A stretch of DNA of 64,000 bases from Arctopsyche grandis. Its lineage: Eukaryota > Arthropoda > Insecta > Trichoptera > Hydropsychidae. This document shows, piece after piece, positions 35,130 through 45,999 of the stretch (positions are counted from its first letter, which is position 1; each line of letters begins with the position of its first letter). The DNA lies in contig NC_135364.1 in NCBI RefSeq assembly GCF_051622035.1, positions 26,094,501-26,158,500 of the forward strand, given 5' to 3'. Position numbers and translations under genes: made by a program. A model generated the notes under the pieces. That model did no database searches, was not told where the DNA came from, and saw only the letters and a program-made list of their open reading frames with translations.

Positions 35130-35531
35130 TGTTACGTACACCGCCGAGTAAGTGTAATCGGATTAGGCCGAGTAGCATCCCAGAGACTGTGTGACCGTTA
35201 TAATTGGTTTCAAGGATTATCTCTAGACTAAGTGCAAGTAGGCTAAACAATGGCCACTGAATTGGCCACTATTGATTCCTTCTTAGAAGTGACCGATACC
35301 GTGGGACTGAGTATCGTGGGAATACATATCCGGGTACATGCCTAAACAATAGGGAAGTAACCGGACGTCGAAGATGCTCTGAGCCACCGATCCGTTATAA
35401 GGTGGTACTCAGGCGTTATCAAGAGATTCTGGACGGAGCACTGCCAGTGCGTGTATCTCCTTAATCACCAATAAATGCTGTGAAACGACTTTGGCCTTTT
35501 ACTTGGATCCTCCACCCACCCCTAAGCAACA
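35130..35531 (+). mobile_element. Solo LTR (402 bp)
   Basis: Starts TGTTACGTACACCGCC and ends CCTAAGCAACA. It is flanked by the direct repeat ATAT (35126-35129 and 35532-35535). It shares with the other copies TCCCAGAGACTGTGTGACCG, GGTACTCAGGCGTTATCAAG, CACCAATAAATGCTGTG and GGATCCTCCACCCACCCC. No internal domain is adjacent. Confidence 0.85.
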
Positions 35532-36183
35532 ATATAATACTGTAACGTGTTAACATGAGAGGAAGAGAGAGTATCCACTGTCTAAGTGCATTCGTGGATG
35601 AACAATAAAGACCCCGGATTACACTAGCGGGACTCAGTAAGTGCCCGAACAAAGGATACGCTGGAGTTCTTACTGACCTGGGAGAGTGTGTGTGTAAACA
35701 ATGACTCGCCAGAATAGACCTTTAAGTGCCTAGACCAGGGTTTCCCAAACTTTTTCTCCAATGGAACAATTCGCAAATCCGGAAATTTTTACCGATCACT
35801 TAGTTTATTTTAAAAAATTGGGTAAATATAAAATAAAATATATTATCAAAACACTTTTTATTTGTTTCATAATTATTTTTTGTTTTAATAAACAAAGCTC
35901 TTAACGAATTTGATGATTTTGAGTTCTTGAATCGCAAATCTTCTTGTTATCAGACATAATATATGTATGTATGTAGGATATAGAAAATGGAAGTAAAACA
36001 AAAGTAGCTTGTTTTGACATATTGGGGTATTCTTCTGACGAACTCACCCAGATATCATTTAATGGCTGATCTTTGGATTTTTGTATGATATATGAAGCTA
36101 TACCTGCTATCCCGATATTTCCCCGATTTATAGTTCGGGTGTGTTGTAAGTTTTATTTTATTTTATTTTTACATACATAGATA
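35532..36183. other. Unassigned DNA with a hAT-like terminus
   Basis: CCAGGGTTTCCCAAACTTTT near 35736 is the kind of end seen on hAT elements, but the partner end was not found. The preceding 170 bp contain AATAAAGACCCCGG and could be another LTR fragment. Confidence 0.35.
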
Positions 36184-36600
36184 TATACCAGGAAGGCTTG
36201 ACAGGAAGACCCCAATGCGCCTTCCTGGACAATTAATTACAAACAATGCAGCATTTTATTATTAAATAAATCACTGTATTTCCAGAAGCCGAAGAACACG
36301 AAATAATAATTAATTAATTACATAATTAATCCAATGAGACATCTATGGATTTAGATTTTGTACATAATTATTACAAACTATACACACAATAAATACAGAA
36401 GATTTGTGACAACAGGAAGGATGATTTTTTGGCAATTTTGAGGAACCGTTTCAAGAATGATCAGATAAAATTGGCAAACTCTGATAAGAAACGATCGATT
36501 TGGAGTCACAAATACCCCCAAATCTAACCAGCAGTATGGCGGATCGAACCCACTGATCACTTGGTGCCAAACATACACGCTAACATTAAGCCGGGTGAAC
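36184..36600 (-). mobile_element. SINE, hairpin-tail subfamily, full length
   Basis: From the left: tail hairpin ACCAGGAAGGCTTGACAGG...GCGCCTTCCTGG, then CATCTATGGATTTAG, the core with CGTTTCAAGAATGATCAG and CTCTGATAAGAAACGATCG, and the head with CCAGCAGTATGGCGGATCG (box B on the minus strand). It pairs with the copy at 5065-5572. Confidence 0.8.
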
Positions 36601-36995
36601 GTGAAACAGTCGAAGTGAAAAAGTCGAAAGTATTCGTTTATCATACATACATATGAAAAACGGTTAGTATATATATATCAGTGGCGTCCAGTAAAAGTCT
36701 CTCTTCCCCCATCGTACATCCTCACTTAATTTGCACGAGCACGATACAACAGGATTAAGAGGAACAGGTTTTTCTCCCATATCCTGCGCGTGCACATTAA
36801 ACAAAGCTGTATGACAAAAATAGAGATAATTTCACCGCATGCCACTGATATATATTATATATATGTACATAATACCGTTTACCATGCATCCTTTTTTTAT
36901 CTTTCGACTTAAGATCTTTTGATTTTCGATCTTTGCATTCCGATATTTGCTTTTTCGACCTTTTCACTTTCGGTCCCGTGAGGTAGACCCCATTA
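36600..36995. mobile_element. Compound palindromic element (CAGTGGC unit in an outer element)
   Basis: The outer ends are GTGAAAAAGTCGAAAG at the left and TTTTCGACCTTTTCACTTTC with CGTGAGGTAGACCC at the right. In the middle, 36681-36850 is a smaller unit with inverted ends CAGTGGCGTCCAGTAAAA and TTTCACCGCATGCCACTG. The whole arrangement recurs inverted at 51860-52335, so inner and outer units move or are copied together. Confidence 0.7.
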
Positions 36996-37929
36996 AACCA
37001 TACTGCTGGCTATATGGCTATCTATGGCTATAGTTGTGACTTGCAACAGCAATCCACAAATATACAACAAGACAATCGATGTACGATGTCTTGTTTGTAT
37101 AATATAATCTTTTCGACTCTCATTTCTTTCGGCCGCCTTCATATTTCGGCCGCCTGTGTGCGTTACACACATTTGTACATATAGTAGGCGCGACCCTAGT
37201 CTCTAGCCACGAAAAATGTCGTAGCCAGACGTCCTACGAGAGACTCGTCTCGTGGATGGCCACAATTAGCCACAAAAATTACCCTATTGTATGTACGTCG
37301 TTGTTTTTTCGATGCAATGAATTAAATGCCTTAATTCGAGCGAGGTGAAAAAAAACTTGTCAGGTGTAAAAGTAGCAAAGGTGACCACGCCAAAAATCAT
37401 AATAATCGATTGTCTACTATACAATGGCAAATCTGCAGGAGGGCGTTTGATTGTCCAACGAATAAATTACGCGATCTCAAATATGCCCATACGCATAGTT
37501 GGGCGATCGTAAAATCTTGATAATATTGCAAAAAAAAAAAAACATTTTTTCAACTACCATAAATGCGTCGTTTAAATTTTAATTATAGATGTTTACCACT
37601 CTGAAGATGAATGTCTTCAAAGTGATGTTCCATCTGAGATAAACACTTCAATTTAATTTGTGATGCATGTTTTTCATTAATATTAATTGTACATACGAGT
37701 GTGCTTTGTTCGTTATTTCACTTACACAATTGTGTATTTTTAAATTAATTATGTTACAAAAGTGAATGATGTCATTTGACATATTATAAAAGACATTTAT
37801 AAAGTTCATACTTATAAAAGCTTTTTATTGTTCTTGTATTTCATGTCCGGTCACCATTATATACATATTTTGCAACATGTTCTTTGTTTTATTACCTACA
37901 TACATATATACAAGTAACAGGAGAAAATA
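36996..37929. other. Unassigned DNA with an inverted MITE end
   Basis: Near 37195-37262 the sequence GTCTCTAGCCACGAAAAATG...CTCGTGGATGGCCAC contains an imperfect palindrome and the inverted form of the GTGGCCATCCACG end. The rest is anonymous. Confidence 0.4.
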
Positions 37930-39000
37930 GCGTACAATCTTATTCACGATTTTTATTACATGTTTATAATACTTCTAAGAGCAAATTTTAATTTGGTTAT
38001 TTGTATTTATATTATAACTAAAGGGTAGAGACATCTTATTATAATCACAGAGACTTTTTACTACTCTATTATTGGTATTTCTTCCATAGAATTTATTGCA
38101 TAATTTGTTAGTGACATCTACAATTAACAGAATGTTATAATAAATGAGCACTTAAATTAATTAATGAAAGTTCAGCGAAATAATATTTTGAAAATCTTAA
38201 TTCAATTATTTTAGGTTAAAAAATTGAATGTTTCAATTTTAATTTGAATAAAATTAAACTGTGCTAAACATTTTTAGCTATCAATCGAGTAAATGATTAA
38301 AGACCAAAAAAATCTTTAAAATATCATTTATATTATATTTATACCATTTATAAAATGACTTGTTCATACTATTATTGATTTTAAATTTTTTTTATTGTTC
38401 ATAAATTATGTTCACAATACATCATAGCTCAATTCTAATAACTACTGATCAAGTGATCATTTTGTATTTTACACATTGTTTTTCTTCTTAGTATTGTTGC
38501 AAAGGGGTGGGTGGAGGATCCAAGTAAAAGGCCAAAGTCGTGTCACAGCATTTATTGATGATTAAGGAGATACACGCACTGGCAGTGCTCCGTCCAGAAT
38601 GTCATTATATCGCCTAAGTACTGCCTTATAAGGGGCAGGTCTCTCAGGGCATCTTTAACGACCGGTTTGTTTACCTATTGTTATGGTCACGTACTAGATG
38701 TGCCACGGAAATCGGTCCCACGCTGCCGCTGTTAGTTCTAAGAACTCCACGGGAATGCGACCGAGTACCGCTATCGCCGCTAAGTGCATTCGGTAGAGAT
38801 AATCCTCGAAACCAATTATAACGGTCACACAGTCTCTGGGATGCTACTGGGCCTAATCCGATTGCACTTACTCGGCCTAATCCGAGTGTACGTAACAGTA
38901 TTTATAATATTATCGTAATTTAATGTTAGTATATACAGCATAGTGGGAAAAAAGCTGTACAACCTACATATTTACAATTAGAGATACTATTATGATATAT
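37930..39000 (-). mobile_element. Jockey-group LINE remnant (family A), split by an LTR
   Basis: Diverged pieces of family A: 37930-38160 (ACAATCTTATTCAC to TCTTCCATAGAATTTATTG), then 38360-38490 (TTCACAATACATCATAGCTC, ACTACTGATCAAGTGATCAT) and, after the LTR, 38902-39000 (TTAGTATATACAGCATAGTG, GGAAAAAAGCTGTACAACC). Decayed non-coding tail only. Confidence 0.6.
38495..38897 (-). mobile_element. Solo LTR (403 bp), inverted, inside LINE remnant
   Basis: Plus-strand reading starts TGTTGCAAAGGGG and ends GTGTACGTAACA, the reverse of the other copies. It is flanked by GTAT (38491-38494 and 38898-38901). The AATAAA of the LTR lies on the minus strand in the GCATTTATTGATG block. It lies between two parts of a LINE family A remnant, so it is the younger insertion. 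Confidence 0.85.
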
Positions 39001-39084
39001 CTTAATAGTAAGTAGTCTGAAACTTCCAAAAACACTCTAAAAATTTACAGTTTTTCATGACTTTTAAAAGTAGAAATTATATTG

Positions 39085-39345
39085 TAAAGTTATGAAGAGA
39101 GACGCCTGTAGACTGATGACGTCATGTTGACGCCGACCAATGGTGGAGTCGGGCGTTGCGGCCAATGGCTGCGCCAGACTCCTCGACCAATGATAATACG
39201 TGTATGCGCTGAGCGCTCTATGATATAAGTATGGTACGCTCTCGATCGGTGGCATTCGGATCCTGACCTCCACCGGACGAGCAGCAATAAAGACTTGGAA
39301 CCTGTCTGCGTGTTTTCTTGTACCTCGACCTGACTCCACTTACCT
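39085..39345 (+). promoter_or_regulatory. Promoter-like module with three CCAAT boxes, TATA and AATAAA
   Basis: GC-richer than its surroundings. CCAAT occurs at 39137, 39162 and 39187, exactly 25 bp apart, followed by TATAAG at 39224 and AATAAA at 39287. An upstream promoter cluster, a TATA box and a polyadenylation signal within about 65 bp is the layout of an LTR (U3-R), so a retrotransposon LTR is the likeliest explanation. I could not fix TG...CA ends. The minus-strand frame at 39339-39064 is probably accidental. Confidence 0.5.
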
Positions 39346-40654
39346 CTGAATACTCTTCAATATGTATTATATTGAAGATAATTCTTCTAAAAACAACAAG
39401 CTTTTTAAAACTCAAAATAAAAGATTGTTTCAACATCTTCCCAGCTTATATATTTTTCACTTCTTTCTGTTCACAAATTTATTTCTATAGCAATTGCCAA
39501 CAAGTTAGAAGCTCGAACTTACGTGCAAATAATAAAGCTCAAATGCGTTGATAAATAAATTTATGTTTTTGATTATATAATGCTATGCATATATGTATGT
39601 ACCTAAATATGTATATAATACAAATTGCAGTAATTGAAACTTGAAAAATCAGCTTTCAAACAATACTTTATTTAAATTTTATAAATTAGTTAGTTAGCTT
39701 TATAAACACCCTGTTAATACTTGCGTGTGCATTTTATATTAATATTAAATTTATATTATAAAATAAAGCACACCGTCCATGTATTGTATAAACATTAAAT
39801 CTGTTGGATATTCTAAAAAATACTATCCAGGTCGCATGATATGCGAATTTATCGCATTCGTGTCTAATAAATATTTCACAAAAATGATAATTAGATTCAA
39901 TAATGTGTGGGTTGGAAAACACGAATATTTTAATTGTTTACGATTGTAGAAAGCAGAGAAAAAACAGCGTATTTATTCGATGGGTGTGTCTAACATCACC
40001 TACAGAAATTAGCATGAAATTCGTCCTCGTTCGGTCATTTGTCGTATCTATTCAAGCCTGCGAAAGATTCGAAATTAAATTATGAAACATTGTGTGGGGT
40101 AAAAACGCAAAATCATCGTATCGCACGATCAATTCGTATCACGGCTCGTGTGAATATTCAATACATACGCCACATGTTATTTCTCTTATGAATTAGTGAT
40201 TACCATTATACTTTTTACCGTATACCTCGTTTTGTTTTGTTTGGTTCTGCGATCTATACAGATAAAATTACTATAGGTATGATAGAAAAGCATAAGGATC
40301 AAACATATACATAAGATTTTAGTTATTACAAGACTCGAATGACCGACAATATATTTTTTTGATTTTATACAGGTATACACTCATTTTATTAACACAAAAT
40401 CTATTGTCAACGTTGTACAAAGGTATTATTCAATATCTATCATCAAACATTACAATTATCATAGAGGCATCTATGGACAAATTTTTGCAGTATCATCATA
40501 CATAGATATATATAATAGCGCTATTCTGTGTGTGTATCGGTGTGTCTGTGTAAGATAACGCACATGTCCGTCACAGTTAAAACACTGCCAAAAAATCGTA
40601 CGAATGTAATACGAACATAATAACTGATCAACAAAAAACTTCTGTATTTATTTA
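39346..40654. other. Unassigned AT-rich DNA
   Basis: No gene or named repeat is recognised. Short open frames lack domains. Confidence 0.45.
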
Positions 40655-41092
40655 TTTATTTATTTTTTACAAATATACCAGGATGCCCTTACAGGTAAAC
40701 CCCAATGCGCCTTCCTGGCCAATTACAATGCAGCATTTTTTATAAGTCACTGAATTATGAGACACTGAAAAAACTCGCAAATCAATGAGACATCTATCAA
40801 ATTGTACACAAACTTATTTACTGCACATTAATCAATCACAAATTATAGGTGACATATTGTATAGGAAGGATTTTAGCCATTTTCCGGGAAACGTTTTAAC
40901 AATGAAATCAGAAAAAATTGGTAAACTCTGATAGGAAACGATCAACCTGAAGTCACAAATCCAGGTGTGACCAACAGCATACTCTGAAAAATTCATTTCA
41001 CTCGAGGCCCGGCCCTGGGATCGAACCCGGCGCCTCTCGACGCTAAGCAGAAGCTTAACGACCGAGCTATGCTGCTGGCTATATATACTGTT
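40655..41092 (-). mobile_element. SINE, hairpin-tail subfamily, full length
   Basis: Left end: A/T run, then the hairpin ACCAGGATGCCCTTACAGG...GCGCCTTCCTGGCC, CATCTATCAAATTGTACA, the core (TCTGATAGGAAACGATCAAC) and a well-preserved head (GGGATCGAACCCGGCGCCTC, GCTTAACGACCGAGCTATGC). The head is the reverse complement of that at 10024. Confidence 0.85.
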
Positions 41093-41097
41093 TATAC

Positions 41098-41450
41098 TGT
41101 TGCGTAGGGGTTGGTGGAGGATCCAAATAAAAGGCCAAAGTTGGTTCTCAGCATTTATTGGGTGATTAAGGAGATCCACACACTGCCAGTGCTCCGTCCA
41201 GAATGTCTTCATATGGCCTAAGTACCTGCTTATAAAGAGCAGGTCTCTCACTGCGTCTTCGACGTCCGTTTACTTCCCCATTGTTTAGGCACGTATACGG
41301 ATATTCAGTCCCACGGTCCAAGACACTCAGTCCCACGCTTTCGCGCTATCAGTTATACAACTCCAGCGGGAAGTGACCGAATGCCGTTACCGACCACTAA
41401 GTCCATTAGGGGGTCTCCATTGTTAGCCGACAGCACTTAAGCATATGCTA
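41098..41450 (-). mobile_element. Solo LTR copy, truncated
   Basis: Starts TGTTGCGTAGGGG and follows the family through GGAGGATCCAAATAAAAGGC, ATTAAGGAGATCCACACACT and GTCCAGAATGTCTTCATATG. It is closest to the subfamily at 29040-29697. Similarity fades after GCCGACAGCACTTAAGC; the terminal GTACGTAACA is absent and no target duplication is seen. Confidence 0.7.
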
Positions 41451-41639
41451 CACTACCATTGTTTCCCCCAGGGAAATAAGTCTAAGCATTTAGCGCCATG
41501 TATTGAAAATTTATTTAATTAATTAATTAATTATTTTATTGGTGTCTTATATTGCTTATACGTAGGTAGGTATGCATTTTTACCATTACTTTTTTCATAT
41601 TAAACAATTAAATAAAAATATTAAATTAAATACATTTAA

Positions 41640-41773
41640 AATTTATTTGAAAAAAAATATGACCGCGTGCGGATCGAACACAGGACAGACACATTCCTTT
41701 TATTTATTTTTTTATTTAATAACTTGATACTCCATAGCCCATGCGATGATATTTCATCGGGCACAACACTAGA
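41640..41773 (-). mobile_element. Helitron-type 3' end, family 3
   Basis: On the minus strand the end is CGATGATATTTCATCG (a hairpin of 6+6 with TATT loop, here with flanking changes) followed by GGGCACAACACTAG-T... read outward. The same end occurs at 58150-58460 together with the GTCTGTCCTGTGTTCGATCC block. Confidence 0.6.
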
Positions 41774-41774
41774 T

Positions 41775-42000
41775 TTTAAATATCAACAAATTATGAGGTG
41801 CTGTAAACTCAAATTTTGTGACAAATAGGACAGTATTGCCTATTTTATGGAAATCAGATAAATTAGAAATCTCTGAAAGGAAACGATCAACCTTGGAGAT
41901 ACATATCCAAGGTCTGGCCAGCAATAAAGCCAGTGATAGAAACCATGACCACATAATCAAAGGCTTTAAACACTAATCACTAGTCACCGGAGCCTGAGGG
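41775..42000 (-). mobile_element. SINE fragment
   Basis: Contains the core inverted (TCTGAAAGGAAACGATCAAC), then ATATCCAAGGTCTGGCCAGCA and a degraded head to about AATCACTAGTCACCGG. The tail is missing where the Helitron end begins. Confidence 0.65.
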
Positions 42001-42954
42001 GGCCGTGTATTGTTCAAAGGTTGTAAATGCATTGTTAAAGGTTTGCTGAACAATGGATAGCACTGTGACTATCCTACCTCTACTAATCACTGATCTATGT
42101 ATGTATGTTGCTATTTCTTCATAACATCAGTAATGATTCAAATCAACTGCTTTTTTTTAAATTACTTAGATTATTAACCTCCATTTAATACAATAAGAAA
42201 ACAATCAGTCGATTAGTATCTTGAAAATTAACCCTTTAAGTGAAACCAAAGTGTATAGTGCAGAATTTTTCCAAAAAGTTATCTTCGAAGGAAGAATACA
42301 AATTTCAAAGATTTTCCTCAACAAAATCACAGAAATTCTCAAAAATTTTTATACTCAGAATGTTTTTATGGTTTTATATGCCTGCATATTTTGAAAGAAC
42401 TCATTTTTTGAGATATGTTAGTTATGTAGAATAAATGTAAAAGTAAAAATAAATTACATCTCAACCTTAAATGGATATGACTGTGATATAAAATAACATT
42501 GAAATATTTCGTATAATAAATTTATATACTAAAACTGTCATACACTTGAATAACAAAAATATTGTTAAGAATATATACTATTAAAAAAATAGGATATGGA
42601 AAACATATTAAAGAATGAATTTATTAATATCCACACGTAATATATGTACAGCATATAAAGCAACACAAAGTTTGAATTAAAAATTCATATATTGCACTTG
42701 CATGTTTGCAAGCTCTGAATATGTATATCCAATGATATATTCTTTTTTTTATTATTATTTCAAAACCATTTCGCTTTATACTACACTTCTGATCGAACCA
42801 CCGAGTGCTTATATTGTTCAAGTAGTAATTTCAATTAATTAAAGCAATGAATGCTTATTATATCGTCGTGTGTGGGCTCACCAGACACGTATTAAACGAT
42901 TCATAGAATGACTCTGTAGTTGTGAATCGAAACTCGTTTTTACATTAATTAAAT
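42001..42954. other. Upstream region of the first channel gene; unassigned
   Basis: AT-rich DNA without recognised repeats. The last ~150 bp before the ATG presumably hold the promoter and 5' UTR, but no clear TATA or initiator can be assigned. Confidence 0.4.
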
Positions 42955-45555
42955 ATGTCGTACAACCGTATATTAATATCTGATGATATTCGCAATCAGA
43001 AACTCGCAAAGGCGAGAGCACCGCGAAAAAAAAACATGTGCGAAAGATTGGACGGCAGAGGAAAACGATTTTTCATTTTGTTTCTCGACACCAGCTCCAT
43101 ACACGGACTAAATCATTTCACAAAAATCGAAAGACATCCAATTGAAATGTAATAAAAAACGCACTCTGATGGGAATTCTTTGATATGAAGTCTACTAATT
43201 TGTTTAATTTGTAGTGTTTTGTGGATCGGAGTCGTCGTATTAGCACTTTGGGGTGCCGTATATCTCAGTATGATAACTTGGGATCGATACCAAGAATCAC
43301 CAACCGTTGTATCTATGGATAGAGATATGTTCTCTTGGAACACGACGTTTCCTTGTGTAACAGTTTGTCCTCATACTAAATTGGACGAAAGAAAACTTTC
43401 CAATTATATTAAGTAAATACATTTCACATTCAATTTTTCTCATACATTCAGTTTTTTGATTTTTAAATGCTTTTTATTATTACGAAATGTTCACAATATA
43501 TCTTATATATATTTTAATAGCTACTGATCTACTGATCATTTTCTATTTTACAATTTAATTTAATTTGGTTAGTAATCTTAGTATTATATTATTCTAATGT
43601 TAATCTACAGCATAATAGGAAAAAGAGCTCAAAAACCTATTTACAATCCTTAAATACATTCAGTTTGATTTATATTGATTTATATATGTAGGACAGCAAA
43701 ATCTAAAGATGAAACTGCTTTGGAAAACTTCATTCGAAATTTAGCCAAAGCAACCTATGGGAGTTTTGATTCTGTTCCTGAATATTCATCTATAGAGAGC
43801 AAAAACTACATGCAGCTACTATTGAACCTTTCAATGAAATTTAATCCAAGTATGATAGTAAAACAGAACTTCCAATTACTATTATTGATTGTTTTAAATA
43901 CATTTAAAATGATTTTAAGCATTGACAATTGGGGCATCTGGTGGAAATCTCTATTTAGAGCCAACGATAACAGAACTCGGATTGTGCTATGCTATTAATT
44001 CCAAAATAGCCATCTACAATTCTCCACGGTAAGCTTACAACAAAATAATGTATCATGATAATAGCTTTTAATATAAAATAACTTATTTTCAGATATAGAG
44101 CAGATAATAGATGGGATTTAGTCGAAGGCAATGAAACATTTTACGTTCATCCGTTAGATGGCGAAATATTTGCACAGATTATAAATCTTTCAACCGGTTA
44201 TGATGTATGATTCTATAATGTGTTATATGCTTAAATCAGTTTTATATATTATTTTTGTATGTCTAGGTATTCTTACATGGACCATTAGAGACACCAGACA
44301 TAGCCACTCAGCATCAGGTCTCCGAAAATGAATTATATATGAAAGTTTATGTCACAGCTCTCAGTATTTATACATCACCGGATGCAGCTCAGTATGTATT
44401 GCTATTATCGCTGGAGTTAACAAGCTATTTAGATCTATGTAAAGATTAATGTATTATTTTAGACTGAGCGTATTGCAGCGAAAATGCCGTTTTGTACATG
44501 AGTCAAATTTGGTCCACAGTCCGGTATATAGTTATAATCTTTGTAGGCTCGACTGTCGTATTTCACTCTGTATAAAATTGTGTGGATGTGTTCCGCATTT
44601 TTATAGAACTATAGGTATTTTTTAATTATAAAATTTATAATTGAATGCCTTCTTACACTTTACTGAAGAAATCTGATTGAGATTTTTTCAAAACACTTAC
44701 ATATACTTATTGAAATATGGAAAAAATCTAAATTTTTTCAAAAAGTATATAATCAATGAAGTACATGTGTATGGCTTTCATTATAAGAGTGGTTCTAAAC
44801 ATTACACTTTAATTAACATATATAGATAAACTAGAGAAAAAGCGACATTGTATGTTCATACATATGTACATATTTATTGAGATTTTTTTAATGATTAAAC
44901 ATTTATTGATAGGTAAAGAAAAGGTTTGTGATGTGGCAGGCTTACATTGTTTATCTCAATACAAAGGTAGCTTATAAATACAAACATATAGTAATCAATT
45001 CAAATTGACATTCAAAGCATTATTCATTGTTTATTTACTTGGTTAATTATAGATGTTTTATTCAGTCTGTATGATATGAAAAAGAAAAAAAAAATCTGCG
45101 AATGCTTACCAAATTGTGATGATGTCAATTATATTTTACAATCAATGGCAAGTTGTTCTCATTATTATGTATATAATTATTTTATTAAAAACTGAATTTT
45201 AATATCATCACTCTTAGTCTTTACAACATTGGTTTTTGGGAACAAACTTCCAATGGGGAATTGTAACATATCCAAAACTAAGGCTTCGCCGAGATATTAT
45301 TTTTGGATTCACAGACGTTTTAGGTAAAACTATATAAAATTAATACGTTTTGATTGATATTTTTGTGTAATATAATAACACGACTTTTTAATTTTAGTGT
45401 CCGTCGGTGGAATGGCTGGCTTATTTCTAGGATGCAGTGTTTTAAGCTTTATAGAAATCATATATTTTTACACACTGAGGCTATTTTGGTACCTTGCTTA
45501 CTATAATAAAAATGAAAAAACTAAAAATAATGAATTACAATTCAATACCGATTAA
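42955..45555 (+). CDS. Pickpocket-type DEG/ENaC sodium channel, paralogue 1 (11 exons)
   Basis: Amiloride-sensitive-type sodium channel subunit, predicted at the plasma membrane with two membrane segments and a cysteine-rich outer domain. Exons: 42955-43148, 43215-43412, 43692-43849, 43920-44028, 44093-44204, 44267-44391, 44463-44614, 44913-44966, 45053-45147, 45218-45323, 45398-45555. All phases join to 486 residues, the usual pickpocket size. Visible marks are TM1 in exon 2 (LWIGVVVLALWGAVYL), FPCVTVCPHTK (the FPxVTxC motif) at the start of the outer domain, TITELGLCYAIN, the LQRKCRF...NLCRLDCR...CGCVPHFY block, ICECLPNC, and GLFLGCSVLSFIE leading into TM2 with a G-x-S filter. The intron after exon 9 uses a GC donor (ATG then GCAAGT). 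An AATAAA at 45635 lies 80 bp past the stop. Family assignment is firm; ligand or sensory role is unknown. Confidence 0.93.
43455..43664 (-). mobile_element. 5'-truncated LINE (family A) in intron 2 of channel paralogue 1
   Basis: Matches the 3' end of the LINE at 33513-34490, starting at the same TTGATTTTTAAATGC. It is flanked by the direct repeat ATACATTCAGTTT (43442-43454 and 43665-43677), a 13-bp duplication typical of target-primed insertion. Only about 210 bp of tail is present. Confidence 0.85.
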
Positions 45556-45634
45556 ATTTTTTGCAAAAATCTTTATATTTCTATTTAACAGAATATTTAT
45601 AATTAATGTTTATACATATGTATTGGTTTTGATC

Positions 45635-45640
45635 AATAAA
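45635..45640 (+). terminator. Polyadenylation signal of channel paralogue 1
   Basis: AATAAA, 80 bp after the stop codon of the first channel gene, in an AT-rich 3' region. It is the first canonical hexamer downstream of that stop. Confidence 0.6.
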
Positions 45641-45999
45641 TCAATGATGATTTTAATTTTTCTACAATATATACAAGTAGTTATATCGAATGTATTGTAT
45701 AAAAATGCTTGGCATTAAAATTATTTGCTATAATTCTGGCTTATGCCTGAATGTATTGTGAACATAAATACATTCATTACATATTCAAGGCTTTTAATTT
45801 CATACAAAACCACACTAGCTGGCTATTGTGTTCTTTTTATTTGAGTATTAAATCGATATAACTGATTGAATCACTCCACTATTGTACACTTCGAGAATGA
45901 ATTTCGATAAATGATTTCACTCTCGCTGAAGTGCGTCGAAGCAAAAGCACACACTCTAAATTCTCTTCTACATATAAATAAATATAACTAAATAAAATA

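Noticed and set aside
43668-43998. Reading straight through 43849 into the intron as one exon of channel paralogue 1
   Set aside because: Comparison with paralogue 2 shows a donor at 43849 and an acceptor before 43920; the read-through frame loses the TITELGLCY motif.
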